Below, piece by piece: positions 33,209-41,455 of a stretch of DNA of 64,000 nt. Every line of letters begins with the position of its first letter. Positions within the stretch are counted from its first letter, which is position 1. A program made the position numbers and the translations under genes. This DNA is from Gammaproteobacteria bacterium (GTDB lineage: Bacteria > Pseudomonadota > Gammaproteobacteria > Steroidobacterales > Foliamicaceae), in the NCBI GenBank assembly GCA_011523505.1, contig WTGP01000012.1:1-64000 (forward strand), read 5' to 3'. The notes beneath the pieces are model-generated. The model had not been told where the DNA came from and searched no databases. It saw nothing but the letters and a program-made list of their open reading frames with translations.

Positions 33209-36200
33209 TCATACGCCGGGAGAGCGGTCCGCGTAACTGTCTCCGCCGCGAAGCCGGACCGGCTTCGGCGCCCTGCTGCGCAGGTCCGTCAGAACACCCG
33301 AGAACATCCCCTTGAGCCGGCTCGGCAGCACCAGCAGCGCCGGCGTCAGGATCAGCGTCAGGATCGTGGCGAAGGTCAGTCCGGACACGACGGCCTGGGC
33401 CAGAGGCACCCAGTAACCCGAAAGCTCGCCTCCGGAGACCCACCTTCGGTTGATGAAATCCACCGATTGATGGCTGGCCAGCGGCAGCAGTCCGATCACG
33501 GTGGTGACGGTGGTGAGAAGCACCGGCCGCAGGCGCTGCAGTCCGGTAAGCACAATGAGTTCGCCGATGTCCCGGTCGGGAAATTCCCTGCGGCCCACGT
33601 TGTAGGTGTCGATCAGCACGATGTTGTTGTTCACGACGATGCCCGCCAGCGACACCACGCCCACCCCGCTCAATATCGCGCTGAACGGCTGGTTGGTGAT
33701 GACCAGCCCCAGAAACACTCCGGCCGTGGACAGCACGATCGCCAGCATGATCAGGAAGCTCTGGTAAATGTTGTTGAACTGCGTGACCAGCAACGCGAAC
33801 ATGAGCAGCAGCGCAAAGGAAAAGGCCTTGGAGAGAAAGTCGATCGACTCTTCCTGCTCCTCGGTCGTGCCGCGGAAGCGGATATCCACCTCCGAATCGA
33901 AAGTCTGGCTGTCCAGCCACGCCTGGATCTCCCGGATCTTGGCGTCCGGCAGCACGCCGGGCGCCACGCCGGCCCGGATCATGTGGATGTCCTCCTGGTC
34001 GGCCCGCTGGATGGTGTCCAGCCGGGGCGTCGCGCGCCGGGTGACGAAATTGGACAACGGCACAGGCCCGTTGCGGGTGACGATCCTCAGGTCGTCGAGT
34101 TCGTTGACGCCGCGGTCTTCGGTCGGGTAGCGGATCCTGATGTCCAGCGCATCGTCCGCGTCATCGGGGCGGTATTCGCCCAGCTTGGCGCCGTTCGTCA
34201 CGAGCTGCGTCGCCAGTCCAACGGTGGAGACGTCGGCGCCGTACAGGCCCGCCACGGCCCGGTCCACTTCCAGTTGCCATTCGATTCCGGGCACGGGAAG
34301 CGTGTCCTCGATGTCCCTCAGTCCTTCGACCTCGTTGACGATGTACTCGCGCACCCTTTCGACCACGGGAACAAGGCGCTCACGCTCATTGGAGGAGAAC
34401 TGCAGGGCGATCGGTTTGCCGGCGGTGATCTGGCTCTCGAACGGCCGCACTTCGATGATCACCCCGCCGAACCTCTCCGTTCGTCGCCGAACTTCCTCCA
34501 GCACTTCCATGCCGGTCGTGTCGCGCTGGCTGCTCTCGACCATCTCGACGAACATGGCGCCGATGCGGTCCGCGGTCGAGCCGCCCTGGTATTGCATCCG
34601 CTGTCCCTGGGCCTGGCCCGCGCCAGTCGTGGTGAACATGTTCAGGTTCTTGATGCCCGGGACCTCGAGGACCGCTGCCTCCACCTCGGCCACCAGCCGG
34701 TAGGCTTCCTCCACGTCCAGGTTGCCGCGGGCGCGCACGAACACCTGGGCGTAGGTGGGGTCGTTCTCGTTGAAGAAAAGCACGCCCAGGTCGCGCGAGC
34801 CATGCACCGTGAATATGCCCAGTACCAGCGCGATCACGATGGCGACCGTGACCAGGGGACGGCGCACGGCCAGCGCAAGCAGGCGGCCGTAGCCGCGCGC
34901 GAAACGGCCCAGCCGCGACCAGTCCAGTTCCCACATGCTGTCCGCGCCCGCCGCCGCCACGGCGGATACGAGGCTTCGGCGCCGGAACGTCGTGCCCAGG
35001 ACCGGGGCGAATATCAACGCGTAGAGCAGCGCTCCGATCAGCACCCACAGCAGGGTAATGGGCAGGTATCCCATGAAGGCGCCGGCCACGCCGGGCCAGA
35101 ACATCAGCGGCACGAAGGCCGCCAGGGTGGTCGCGGTGGAGGCCAGCACGGGCAGGAACATGCGCTTGGCGGCCGCCCCATAAGCCTCAAGTTCGGTTTC
35201 GCCTTCCGTGATTCGCCGTTCGGCATCCTCGGTGACCACGATGGCGCCGTCGATCAGCATGCCCAGACCCAGCAGCATGCCGAACATGACCATGAAGTTG
35301 AACGAGTGGCCGAACAGCCACAGGAAGATCAGCGCGAACAGGAACGAAACCGGGATGGCGCCGGCCACCAACAAGCTGCTCCTCAGGCCCATGGCCGGGA
35401 ATATGACCAGCATCACCAGCACCAGAGCGGTCACGATGTTCCCCTGCAATTCGACGATCTGCTTGGCGGCGAACTGGGACGTGTCCTGGGAATAGAACAT
35501 GTTGACGCCCGCGGGCAGCCGATCGCGGAAACCGTCCGCCACTTCTCGGACCGCGGTTGCCGTTTCGATGCTGTTTGCGCCCGAACGCCGGTACACGAAC
35601 ACCGATATGGAACGCTCGCCGTTGGCGTGGGAGTAGCTGGCCCGGTCCTTGAACGTGCGCCTCACCGAGGCCACGTCGCTCAAGGTCACGACCGTGTCGC
35701 CTTCGATGCGCACCGGAATGTCGAGCAGGTCGTCCGTGGATTCGATGACGCTGGGCACCTTGACCGAGACGCTCCCCTGGGCGGAATCCATCGCGCCCGC
35801 CGCGATCAGCCGGTTGTTGCGCGTCAGCGCCCCGTAGAGCTCCTCCACGGACATCCGGTAGGTCGCGAGCTGCTCCGGCCGGATGAGGATTTCCATGAAC
35901 TCCTCGCGGTGCCCCTGCAGCGCCGCCAATTGCACCTGGCCTACCGTTTCGATCCGGTCGCGAAGGCTGCGCGCGGTGGCGTAGAGAGTTTCCTCCGGTG
36001 TATTGCGTCCTACCAGGTTGATCTGCAGCACGGGGTAGTCGGTGGTCGCGGTCTCCTCGACGATCGGCTCCTCCGTCGTGGACGGGAACTCGGGCTTGGC
36101 CCGATTCACGGCCTCGCGCACGTCGCTCAGTGCTACGTCGAGGTCGATTCCCGTCTGGAACTCCACCCCCACCATGGCCATGTTCTCGGCGCCCGTGCCG

Positions 36201-36466
36201 GTGATTTCCCGGACGCCTTCAACGGCCTTGAGCTCGATTTCCAGCGGCAGGATCAGCAGCCGCCGGGCGTCTTCCGGAGAGATGCCCTCGTGAACGACCG
36301 TGATGACGTAGAACGGGATTTCGATGCGGGGTTCGCTCTCGACCGGGATCGACACGCGCGCGACGATCCCGAAGATCACGATGCCGATCATCGCCAGCAG
36401 CGTGGACCGCCGACGCTCAAGCGATAAATCGATGATCCTGTCTTTCATGCGAAATGGCGCCGCCAC
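33209..36466 (-). CDS. RND-family efflux permease (HAE1-like)
   Basis: 1085-residue proton-driven inner-membrane transporter with the duplicated RND layout: TM1 (TLLAMIGIVIFGIVA), a large porter loop, TM2-6 (about 335-490), TM7 (about 540), a second loop and TM8-12 (about 880-1040). TM4 reads GMLIDGAIVVTEDAERR, so the AcrB Asp pair D407-D408 is D-G here; TM10 has GIVVNNNIVLID where AcrB has Lys940. Start options are GTG 36466 and ATG 36448 (1079 residues); neither has a clear ribosome site. It is the first gene of an operon with the GPP34-P450 fusion and an adaptor. The substrate may be the P450 product; bacterial sterol transport by an RND protein (BstA) is a known precedent. Confidence 0.93.
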   Translation of the reverse strand: MAAPFRMKDRIIDLSLERRRSTLLAMIGIVIFGIVARVSIPVESEPRIEIPFYVITVVHEGISPEDARRLLILPLEIELKAVEGVREITGTGAENMAMVGVEFQTGIDLDVALSDVREAVNRAKPEFPSTTEEPIVEETATTDYPVLQINLVGRNTPEETLYATARSLRDRIETVGQVQLAALQGHREEFMEILIRPEQLATYRMSVEELYGALTRNNRLIAAGAMDSAQGSVSVKVPSVIESTDDLLDIPVRIEGDTVVTLSDVASVRRTFKDRASYSHANGERSISVFVYRRSGANSIETATAVREVADGFRDRLPAGVNMFYSQDTSQFAAKQIVELQGNIVTALVLVMLVIFPAMGLRSSLLVAGAIPVSFLFALIFLWLFGHSFNFMVMFGMLLGLGMLIDGAIVVTEDAERRITEGETELEAYGAAAKRMFLPVLASTATTLAAFVPLMFWPGVAGAFMGYLPITLLWVLIGALLYALIFAPVLGTTFRRRSLVSAVAAAGADSMWELDWSRLGRFARGYGRLLALAVRRPLVTVAIVIALVLGIFTVHGSRDLGVLFFNENDPTYAQVFVRARGNLDVEEAYRLVAEVEAAVLEVPGIKNLNMFTTTGAGQAQGQRMQYQGGSTADRIGAMFVEMVESSQRDTTGMEVLEEVRRRTERFGGVIIEVRPFESQITAGKPIALQFSSNERERLVPVVERVREYIVNEVEGLRDIEDTLPVPGIEWQLEVDRAVAGLYGADVSTVGLATQLVTNGAKLGEYRPDDADDALDIRIRYPTEDRGVNELDDLRIVTRNGPVPLSNFVTRRATPRLDTIQRADQEDIHMIRAGVAPGVLPDAKIREIQAWLDSQTFDSEVDIRFRGTTEEQEESIDFLSKAFSFALLLMFALLVTQFNNIYQSFLIMLAIVLSTAGVFLGLVITNQPFSAILSGVGVVSLAGIVVNNNIVLIDTYNVGRREFPDRDIGELIVLTGLQRLRPVLLTTVTTVIGLLPLASHQSVDFINRRWVSGGELSGYWVPLAQAVVSGLTFATILTLILTPALLVLPSRLKGMFSGVLTDLRSRAPKPVRLRGGDSYADRSPGV

Positions 36467-36533
36467 CCCCGCTGACTTCGCTATTGAGTTGGAGTATAAC
36501 GAAAAGGCTCAAAACCATTGCTTTAGCTGTCGA

Positions 36534-37748
36534 ATGAAATTGATCCCCTATCGCGAGGCTTGCGCCACCCTTGCCGAGGCCTGTACACCGGGTCCCGAGG
36601 AGTCGCTTTCCGCCCGCCAAGCCCCTGGCGCGGTTGCGTCCCGGCCCGCGGTAGGCGCCGTCGCCTCACCGGCATTCAACAACGCGGCCATGGACGGCTT
36701 CGCCATATGCGCCGAGGACACGTCCGCCGCCGCGGAAGGTTTTCCGGTCGAGCTTCCGGTTGTTGGCGAGCTGAAGGTCGGTGCGCACGCGGAAACCGCG
36801 CTGCCCGGGTCCGGGTGCGCGCTGCGGGTTGCCACGGGCGCCTTGACGCCGCCCCCGCTGGACACGGTCGTACCTCTGGAGCAGGCGACGGTGATCGAGC
36901 GGTCCGGCACGACGGTATTGCGTTTTTCCGAACCTGTAGAGAAGGGACGCAACCTGCGCATCATGGGCGAGGAGTATCCGGCCGGCGCCGCGTTCGATTT
37001 CACCGGCAAGCGCCTTCACGCCGGGCATGTCGCGCTCTTGTCCGCCGCCGGTATCGGCGAGTTGCACGTTCGCAGGCCGCCCCCGCTGGGCTTGCTCACT
37101 ACGGGCGACGAGGTGCGCCCTCCCGACGCCGCGCTTGCGCCAGGAGAGATAGCCAACGTCAACGCGGCCTGGATGGCTGCCTGGTGCGCCGAGCGGCGGG
37201 TCCCCGTGGCGCATGCGCAACACGTTCGGGATGATCCCGGCGACCTGGCGCGCGGGTTTCGGGATGCCCGCGAGTCCGGCGCCCGGGTCCTGGTCTCAAG
37301 CGGGTCCGCTTCGGCGGGGAGGCACGATGTTCTGCGGGGAGCGCTCAAGGAACTGGGAGCCCGGATCGTTTTTCACGGCGTCGCCATGCGGCCCGGCAAA
37401 CCGGCACTGTTCGCGCTGCTGGACGACGGGACCCCCGTATTCGGGCTTCCCGGCAATCCGCTGGCCACGGCCGCGGGCATGCGATTCCTGGTCTGGCCCG
37501 GCATTCGCGCAATCCTGGCAATGAAGCCCGAAAAGCCCCAACGCAAGCCGCTCGCTCACGCCTGCGACCTGCGCGAAGGCCACACACACTTCCTCCTGGC
37601 CCGCCGCGACAACGAAACAGGAGCGCTGAAGCTTGTGCATCCCCAACGCCCGGGCCAGGCCGGCGCCCTAGCCGCCGCCTCCTGCTGGCTGCGCCTCGAC
37701 GGCGGCCGATCAGAAGCAGGCACCCTCGCCGACTCCTACCCCCTCTAA
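36534..37748 (+). CDS. moeA: Molybdopterin molybdenumtransferase MoeA
   Basis: 404-residue enzyme that inserts molybdate into adenylylated molybdopterin. Typical motifs are NNAAMDGFAI, GRNLRIMGEEYPAGA, LLTTGDEVR, FHGVAMRPGKP and FGLPGNPLA. The segment usually TSGGVSVGxxD reads SSGSASAGRHD: two glycine/valine positions differ but the catalytic Asp is kept. ATG 36534 was chosen because the codons before it lie in the divergent promoter region of the RND operon. No other molybdenum-cofactor genes are in the window, so it is an orphan here. It converges on an MFS gene with a palindromic repeat between. Confidence 0.9.
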   Translation: MKLIPYREACATLAEACTPGPEESLSARQAPGAVASRPAVGAVASPAFNNAAMDGFAICAEDTSAAAEGFPVELPVVGELKVGAHAETALPGSGCALRVATGALTPPPLDTVVPLEQATVIERSGTTVLRFSEPVEKGRNLRIMGEEYPAGAAFDFTGKRLHAGHVALLSAAGIGELHVRRPPPLGLLTTGDEVRPPDAALAPGEIANVNAAWMAAWCAERRVPVAHAQHVRDDPGDLARGFRDARESGARVLVSSGSASAGRHDVLRGALKELGARIVFHGVAMRPGKPALFALLDDGTPVFGLPGNPLATAAGMRFLVWPGIRAILAMKPEKPQRKPLAHACDLREGHTHFLLARRDNETGALKLVHPQRPGQAGALAAASCWLRLDGGRSEAGTLADSYPL

Positions 37749-37760
37749 CCCAGGATGCTG

Positions 37761-37878
37761 CCACCGTAGCCCGTTTGTGTGCCTCCCTCTCGTGGGAGCG
37801 TAAAAGCAGGATAGCGATTCCGAGCCAGGGATGGCGTCTCCAACGAGAGGGAGGCACACAAACGGGCGGGATCGAAGC
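37761..37878. repeat. Palindromic dispersed repeat, copy 2
   Basis: 118-base element, reverse complement of the copy at 29925-30041. It has perfect 23-bp inverted arms (37770-37792 and 37844-37866; inner part GCCTCCCTCTCG) and the same core (GCAGGATAGCGATTCCGAGC). The arms differ from copy 1 at several positions, yet each copy is a perfect palindrome, so changes in one arm are matched in the other. It exactly fills the gap between the convergent moeA and MFS genes. Hairpin terminator and non-autonomous mobile repeat are both consistent. Confidence 0.85.
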
Positions 37879-37884
37879 GCGGAG

Positions 37885-39210
37885 TCAGGCGGCGCGGGCG
37901 GCGGCGCGGAAGTGTTTGAGGCCGTAGAAGAGGAACAGGCCCGCTATGGGTGACGCGATTGCGCCGACCAGGGCGATCGAACTGCCCACCGCCTCGTTGT
38001 AGCCGAACACGCTGTCGATGACGAAGCCCACCGCGGTCGGTCCGGCGATTGCCGACAGGATATTCAGCATCAGCATCCAGACCGCCGAGACCGTGGCGCG
38101 CAACTGGTTGGGCGTCACCAGTTGCAGCGCGGCCGGGCCGCTGGCCACCGCGAAGCATCCGAAGAAAGCGTAGGGACAGAAAAGCACCATCGTCCAGAAC
38201 GGGCTGTCGAGTTGCGTCGTGACAAGGCACAGCGGAGTCAGCGCCGCCGCCGCTATGATGCCCACCCAGAGCGGAGCGTCCACACGCCCGCGCCTTCTCA
38301 GGAAATCGGTGAACCAGCCGCCCGCGAACACCGCCGCCGGCGAGCAGATCAGGAGAATCCATCCCAGGTACTGGCCCGCCTCGGATGCCGTGTAGCCGAG
38401 GTTGCGGATCAGGTGCGTCGGTCCCCACAGGAGCAGGTTGGCGATCGGCGCGGCCAGGATGGCGAAGCCGAAGAAGTGCGCCAGGAACATGCGCCACCGC
38501 TTCGAGAAGAACTCGATCACGACGGGCCAGGGGATTTTCTGATCCACGCCCTCCATCAGGCCCTGGCGCGGTGGCTCGCGCATCGTCAGCGCCAGTAGCG
38601 CCACCAGCACGCCGGGCAGGCCCACGATGATGAACGCGAGCTGCCAGGGCTTGAACTGCATCAAGAGGTCGGCAAGCCCCGCGGGAAGCCGATCAAAGGG
38701 GATCGCCGCGACCAGCTCGATGACCTGGGCGCCTACCAGGAACGCGACGCCCGCGCCGATGAAGGCGGCACACTGGAACACGCCCAGCGCCGTGCCGATC
38801 CGGTCCTTCGGAAAGTAGTCGCTGATAAGCGAGTAGGCGCAGGGAGACAGCGTGGCTTCGCCCACGCCCACGCCCACGCGCGCCAGCGCCAGGTGCCAGA
38901 AGTTGCGCGCCAGTCCGCACGCGGCGGTCATCAGGCTCCAGAGGAATATGCCCGCGGCCACGATCAGCCGCCGGCTGCTGCGGTCCGCCAGCCGCCCGAT
39001 CGGCAGGCCCATCAGCGCGTAAAAGACCGCGAAATACAGTCCTCCCAGCAGGCCGATGGCGAAGTTGTCGATCTGCAGGTCCCGCATGATGGGCGGAACC
39101 AGAAGCGAGAGGATCAGCCGGTCCAGGAACGAGAAGATGAAGGCGATCATCAGCACGCCGACGGCGTACCAGGCCACCAGCGGGCTGGGCCGTTGCGGCG
39201 TGTTGTTCAT
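37885..39210 (-). CDS. MFS transporter (spinster/OPA-like)
   Basis: 441-residue major-facilitator transporter with 12 predicted membrane segments. Signature A (GLPIGRLADRSSRRLIV) follows TM2, and LARVGVGVGEATLSPCAYSLISDYFPKDRIGTALGVFQ is typical of the anion/spinster-type branch common in aromatic- and steroid-degrading proteobacteria. ATG 39210 was chosen over an upstream in-frame Met because the latter overlaps the preceding gene. It lies 4 bases downstream of an HsaA-like flavin monooxygenase, implying uptake or export of that enzyme's substrate or product. Confidence 0.9.
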   Translation of the reverse strand: MNNTPQRPSPLVAWYAVGVLMIAFIFSFLDRLILSLLVPPIMRDLQIDNFAIGLLGGLYFAVFYALMGLPIGRLADRSSRRLIVAAGIFLWSLMTAACGLARNFWHLALARVGVGVGEATLSPCAYSLISDYFPKDRIGTALGVFQCAAFIGAGVAFLVGAQVIELVAAIPFDRLPAGLADLLMQFKPWQLAFIIVGLPGVLVALLALTMREPPRQGLMEGVDQKIPWPVVIEFFSKRWRMFLAHFFGFAILAAPIANLLLWGPTHLIRNLGYTASEAGQYLGWILLICSPAAVFAGGWFTDFLRRRGRVDAPLWVGIIAAAALTPLCLVTTQLDSPFWTMVLFCPYAFFGCFAVASGPAALQLVTPNQLRATVSAVWMLMLNILSAIAGPTAVGFVIDSVFGYNEAVGSSIALVGAIASPIAGLFLFYGLKHFRAAARAA

Positions 39211-39214
39211 GCCG

Positions 39215-40465
39215 CTACCAGGGCTTTTCGATATCGACGTCGGTGAGCGGGTCGCCGGTGGGCACACCCAGCAGCAGCTTGCCCGTGGGCATCATCCCGG
39301 TGTCCCAGTTGAGGCCGCCATGGGTCGAGATCGTGCGCATGTCGCGGTAGTGGCGCTGCACGGGGTTGTTGCCGGTCTGCCCGGTCACGCCCATCATGTT
39401 GGCCAGCCGCTCGATGGCGCTAAGGCAGAGTTTGGACGCCATGGCCGGTTCCCGGCGGATGCGCAGACGGTCGATTCCGCGAATCCTCTTGCCGGAACTG
39501 CCGGCCTCGTGCAGGAACTGCATCAGGTTGTCGGTGATCAGGTCGGCCACCCGCAGTTCCTCGAAGGATTCCGCGACCCGGATCTGCACCGGAACCTGCT
39601 CGACGATGCTCTCGCCGAACATCTGCCCAGTGCGTTCCCGTGTCTGTTCCAGGTAGTGTTCCAGGCCGCCGCGGGTCGCCCCCAGCATCGGCCCGCACAG
39701 CAGCGTATAGAAAAGCTGTCCCAGTTCGGTGCGATAGATATAGCTCTCGTGCAGCTTCGCTCCCGGGGGTTCCTTGCCGGCCAGCTCCTCCGATCGCACG
39801 GTCCGGTACTCCGGCACGAAACGGTCCTTGACCAGTATGTCCTTGCTTCCGGTGCCCTTCAGCCCCTCCGCATGCCAGGTGTCGACGATCTCATAGTCTT
39901 CCGGTAGCAGGTGCGCCATCCGGTATCTCAACCTGCCCTCGGAAGTACGATTCTTGATGTTGTAGCGCCCGCCCACGACGGCGCAGTTCGCGTGGTCCAC
40001 GCCGCTGGCGAAACGCCACTGGCCGTTCAGCACGAAGCCGCCGTCCACCGGCTCCATCGTTCCGCCGCCGGCAAAGGCGGTCGCGATGATCGCGTCCGGC
40101 TTGTCCGGCCAGAATTCCTCCTGCGCCTGTACCGGAAAGCGCCCCAGTATCCAGGTGTGGGACATCACCACGGATGCCACCCAGGACGTGGATCCGCAGC
40201 CGCGGCCGAGTTCGCGGGAAACGTCCACGTGTGCGCCCCAGTCCATCTCGAATCCGCCGTAGCGCCTGGGCGTGAAGATCTTGTGGATTCCGGCCGCCTT
40301 CAGATCGGCCACGGTTTCATCCGGCAGCGTGCGAAGCTCGTCGGTCGCCTGGGCGCGCTCGCGCAGTACCGGCACCAGCTTGCGCGCCTCGAGTACCAGT
40401 TCCTCGCGTGTCGGAATGTAGCTGGGTTGCGCCGCGGTCGCGCTCGTGCTCTTGGTCTGCGCCAC
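39215..40465 (-). CDS. Acyl-CoA dehydrogenase-fold flavin monooxygenase, HsaA-like
   Basis: 416-residue group D flavoprotein monooxygenase with the acyl-CoA-dehydrogenase fold. LPDETVADLKAAGIHKIFTPRRYGGFEMDWG and GRGCGSTSWVASVVMSHTWILG resemble the oxygenase component of HsaAB (secosteroid hydroxylase), phenol and 4-hydroxyphenylacetate 3-hydroxylases. The segment GGFVLNGQWRFASGVDHANCAVVGG is the flavin-site strand, and the acyl-CoA catalytic Glu is not evident. Such enzymes need a separate flavin reductase, which is not adjacent. It shares an operon with an MFS transporter. The steroid link is suggestive because sterol-type genes lie 10 kb away, but phenolic substrates are equally possible. 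Confidence 0.8.
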   Translation of the reverse strand: MAQTKSTSATAAQPSYIPTREELVLEARKLVPVLRERAQATDELRTLPDETVADLKAAGIHKIFTPRRYGGFEMDWGAHVDVSRELGRGCGSTSWVASVVMSHTWILGRFPVQAQEEFWPDKPDAIIATAFAGGGTMEPVDGGFVLNGQWRFASGVDHANCAVVGGRYNIKNRTSEGRLRYRMAHLLPEDYEIVDTWHAEGLKGTGSKDILVKDRFVPEYRTVRSEELAGKEPPGAKLHESYIYRTELGQLFYTLLCGPMLGATRGGLEHYLEQTRERTGQMFGESIVEQVPVQIRVAESFEELRVADLITDNLMQFLHEAGSSGKRIRGIDRLRIRREPAMASKLCLSAIERLANMMGVTGQTGNNPVQRHYRDMRTISTHGGLNWDTGMMPTGKLLLGVPTGDPLTDVDIEKPW

Positions 40466-40605
40466 TGTGAAGACTCCCTTGGAAACTCCCGTTTATTGCC
40501 GCCGGCGGTAAGCTCCCGGCCGGGCGGAATGGGCAAGTTTAGCCTCAATCCGCCGAAATGGCCTGCCTGCTGCTTGGCTTACAATGCGCTCAGGGAGGAT
40601 TGCGC

Positions 40606-41445
40606 ATGAAACGACTTCGCAGAAAGACGGTGCGGGCAGGCCTTGCTGCACCGTTGCCGGTCATGGTCCTGGGGTTGGTGTTCAGCTTGGCTGGCACTGC
40701 TGCCGCAGAACAGGAGGCAGCGTCCGCGGACAGCGCGCCGCCGACCGTCCTGATTACCGGCACGAGTCGCGGAATCGGACTGGCCTTTGCGGAATGGTAT
40801 GCGGAGCAGGGCTGGAATGTTGTCGCGACCTGCCGGACTCCGGAGCGGGCCGACGACCTGAACGCCCTGGCCGCCGAATACGCCAACCTGAGTGTCGAGC
40901 TGCTGGACGTGACCCGGGAGGACCATATACGCGCCCTGGCCGATCGCCACGCGGGCCAGCCTATCGACCTGCTGATCAATAATGCGGCAATCCTTGGCAC
41001 CCTGCCCGAACAAAGCCTGGGCGGACTGGATTACGACCGCTTCGAGCAGACCATGGCCGTGAACGTCTATGCTCCGCTGCGCCTCTCGGAGGCGCTCGCG
41101 GACAACGTCGAGGCCGCCGGAGGAAAAATCGTCGCGATCACCAGCGGCGTCGCTTCGCTGACGCTGATGGGCCGCATGCGGGGCCTGTACTTTTATCGCA
41201 TGAGCAAATCGGCGCTTAACATGGGCTGGCGGGCCCTGCGCACCGACCTGAAACCGCGCGGCGTAGCCGTTCTGCTGATTTCGCCCGGCATGGTCGATAC
41301 CCGCTTGCTGCGGGAATCCGGCTACACCGGAGAGGCGCTGACCACGGAAGAAAGCGCGGCCGGGATGGCGGAAATCATCGCCGACGCTACACTTGACGAC
41401 CCCGGACTGCCGATCAATGTCGACGGTCGGGTTCTACCCTGGTAG
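40606..41445 (+). CDS. SDR oxidoreductase with signal peptide, second copy
   Basis: 279-residue short-chain dehydrogenase preceded by a long export-like leader (basic MKRLRRKTVRAG, hydrophobic MVLGLVFSLAGTAAA, AEQE cleavage region). The domain reads TVLITGTSRGIGLAF, LLINNAAILG, ITSGVASLTLMGRM and YRMSKSALNMGW, so cofactor and catalytic residues are complete. It is clearly related to the exported SDR at 18525, with the same domain order. GGAGG at 40594 precedes ATG 40606. It is 10 bases ahead of an unknown exported protein on the same strand, perhaps its partner. How NAD(P) would be supplied outside the cytoplasm is unclear; a retained N-terminal anchor facing the cytoplasm is an alternative. 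Confidence 0.84.
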   Translation: MKRLRRKTVRAGLAAPLPVMVLGLVFSLAGTAAAEQEAASADSAPPTVLITGTSRGIGLAFAEWYAEQGWNVVATCRTPERADDLNALAAEYANLSVELLDVTREDHIRALADRHAGQPIDLLINNAAILGTLPEQSLGGLDYDRFEQTMAVNVYAPLRLSEALADNVEAAGGKIVAITSGVASLTLMGRMRGLYFYRMSKSALNMGWRALRTDLKPRGVAVLLISPGMVDTRLLRESGYTGEALTTEESAAGMAEIIADATLDDPGLPINVDGRVLPW

Positions 41446-41455
41446 GAGAGAACCA

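Noticed and set aside
33467-36427. 986-codon plus-strand open frame opposite the RND permease
   Set aside because: It mirrors the codon bias of the RND gene, is rich in His, Arg, Gln and Asp, has no domain motif and crosses no gene boundary logically.
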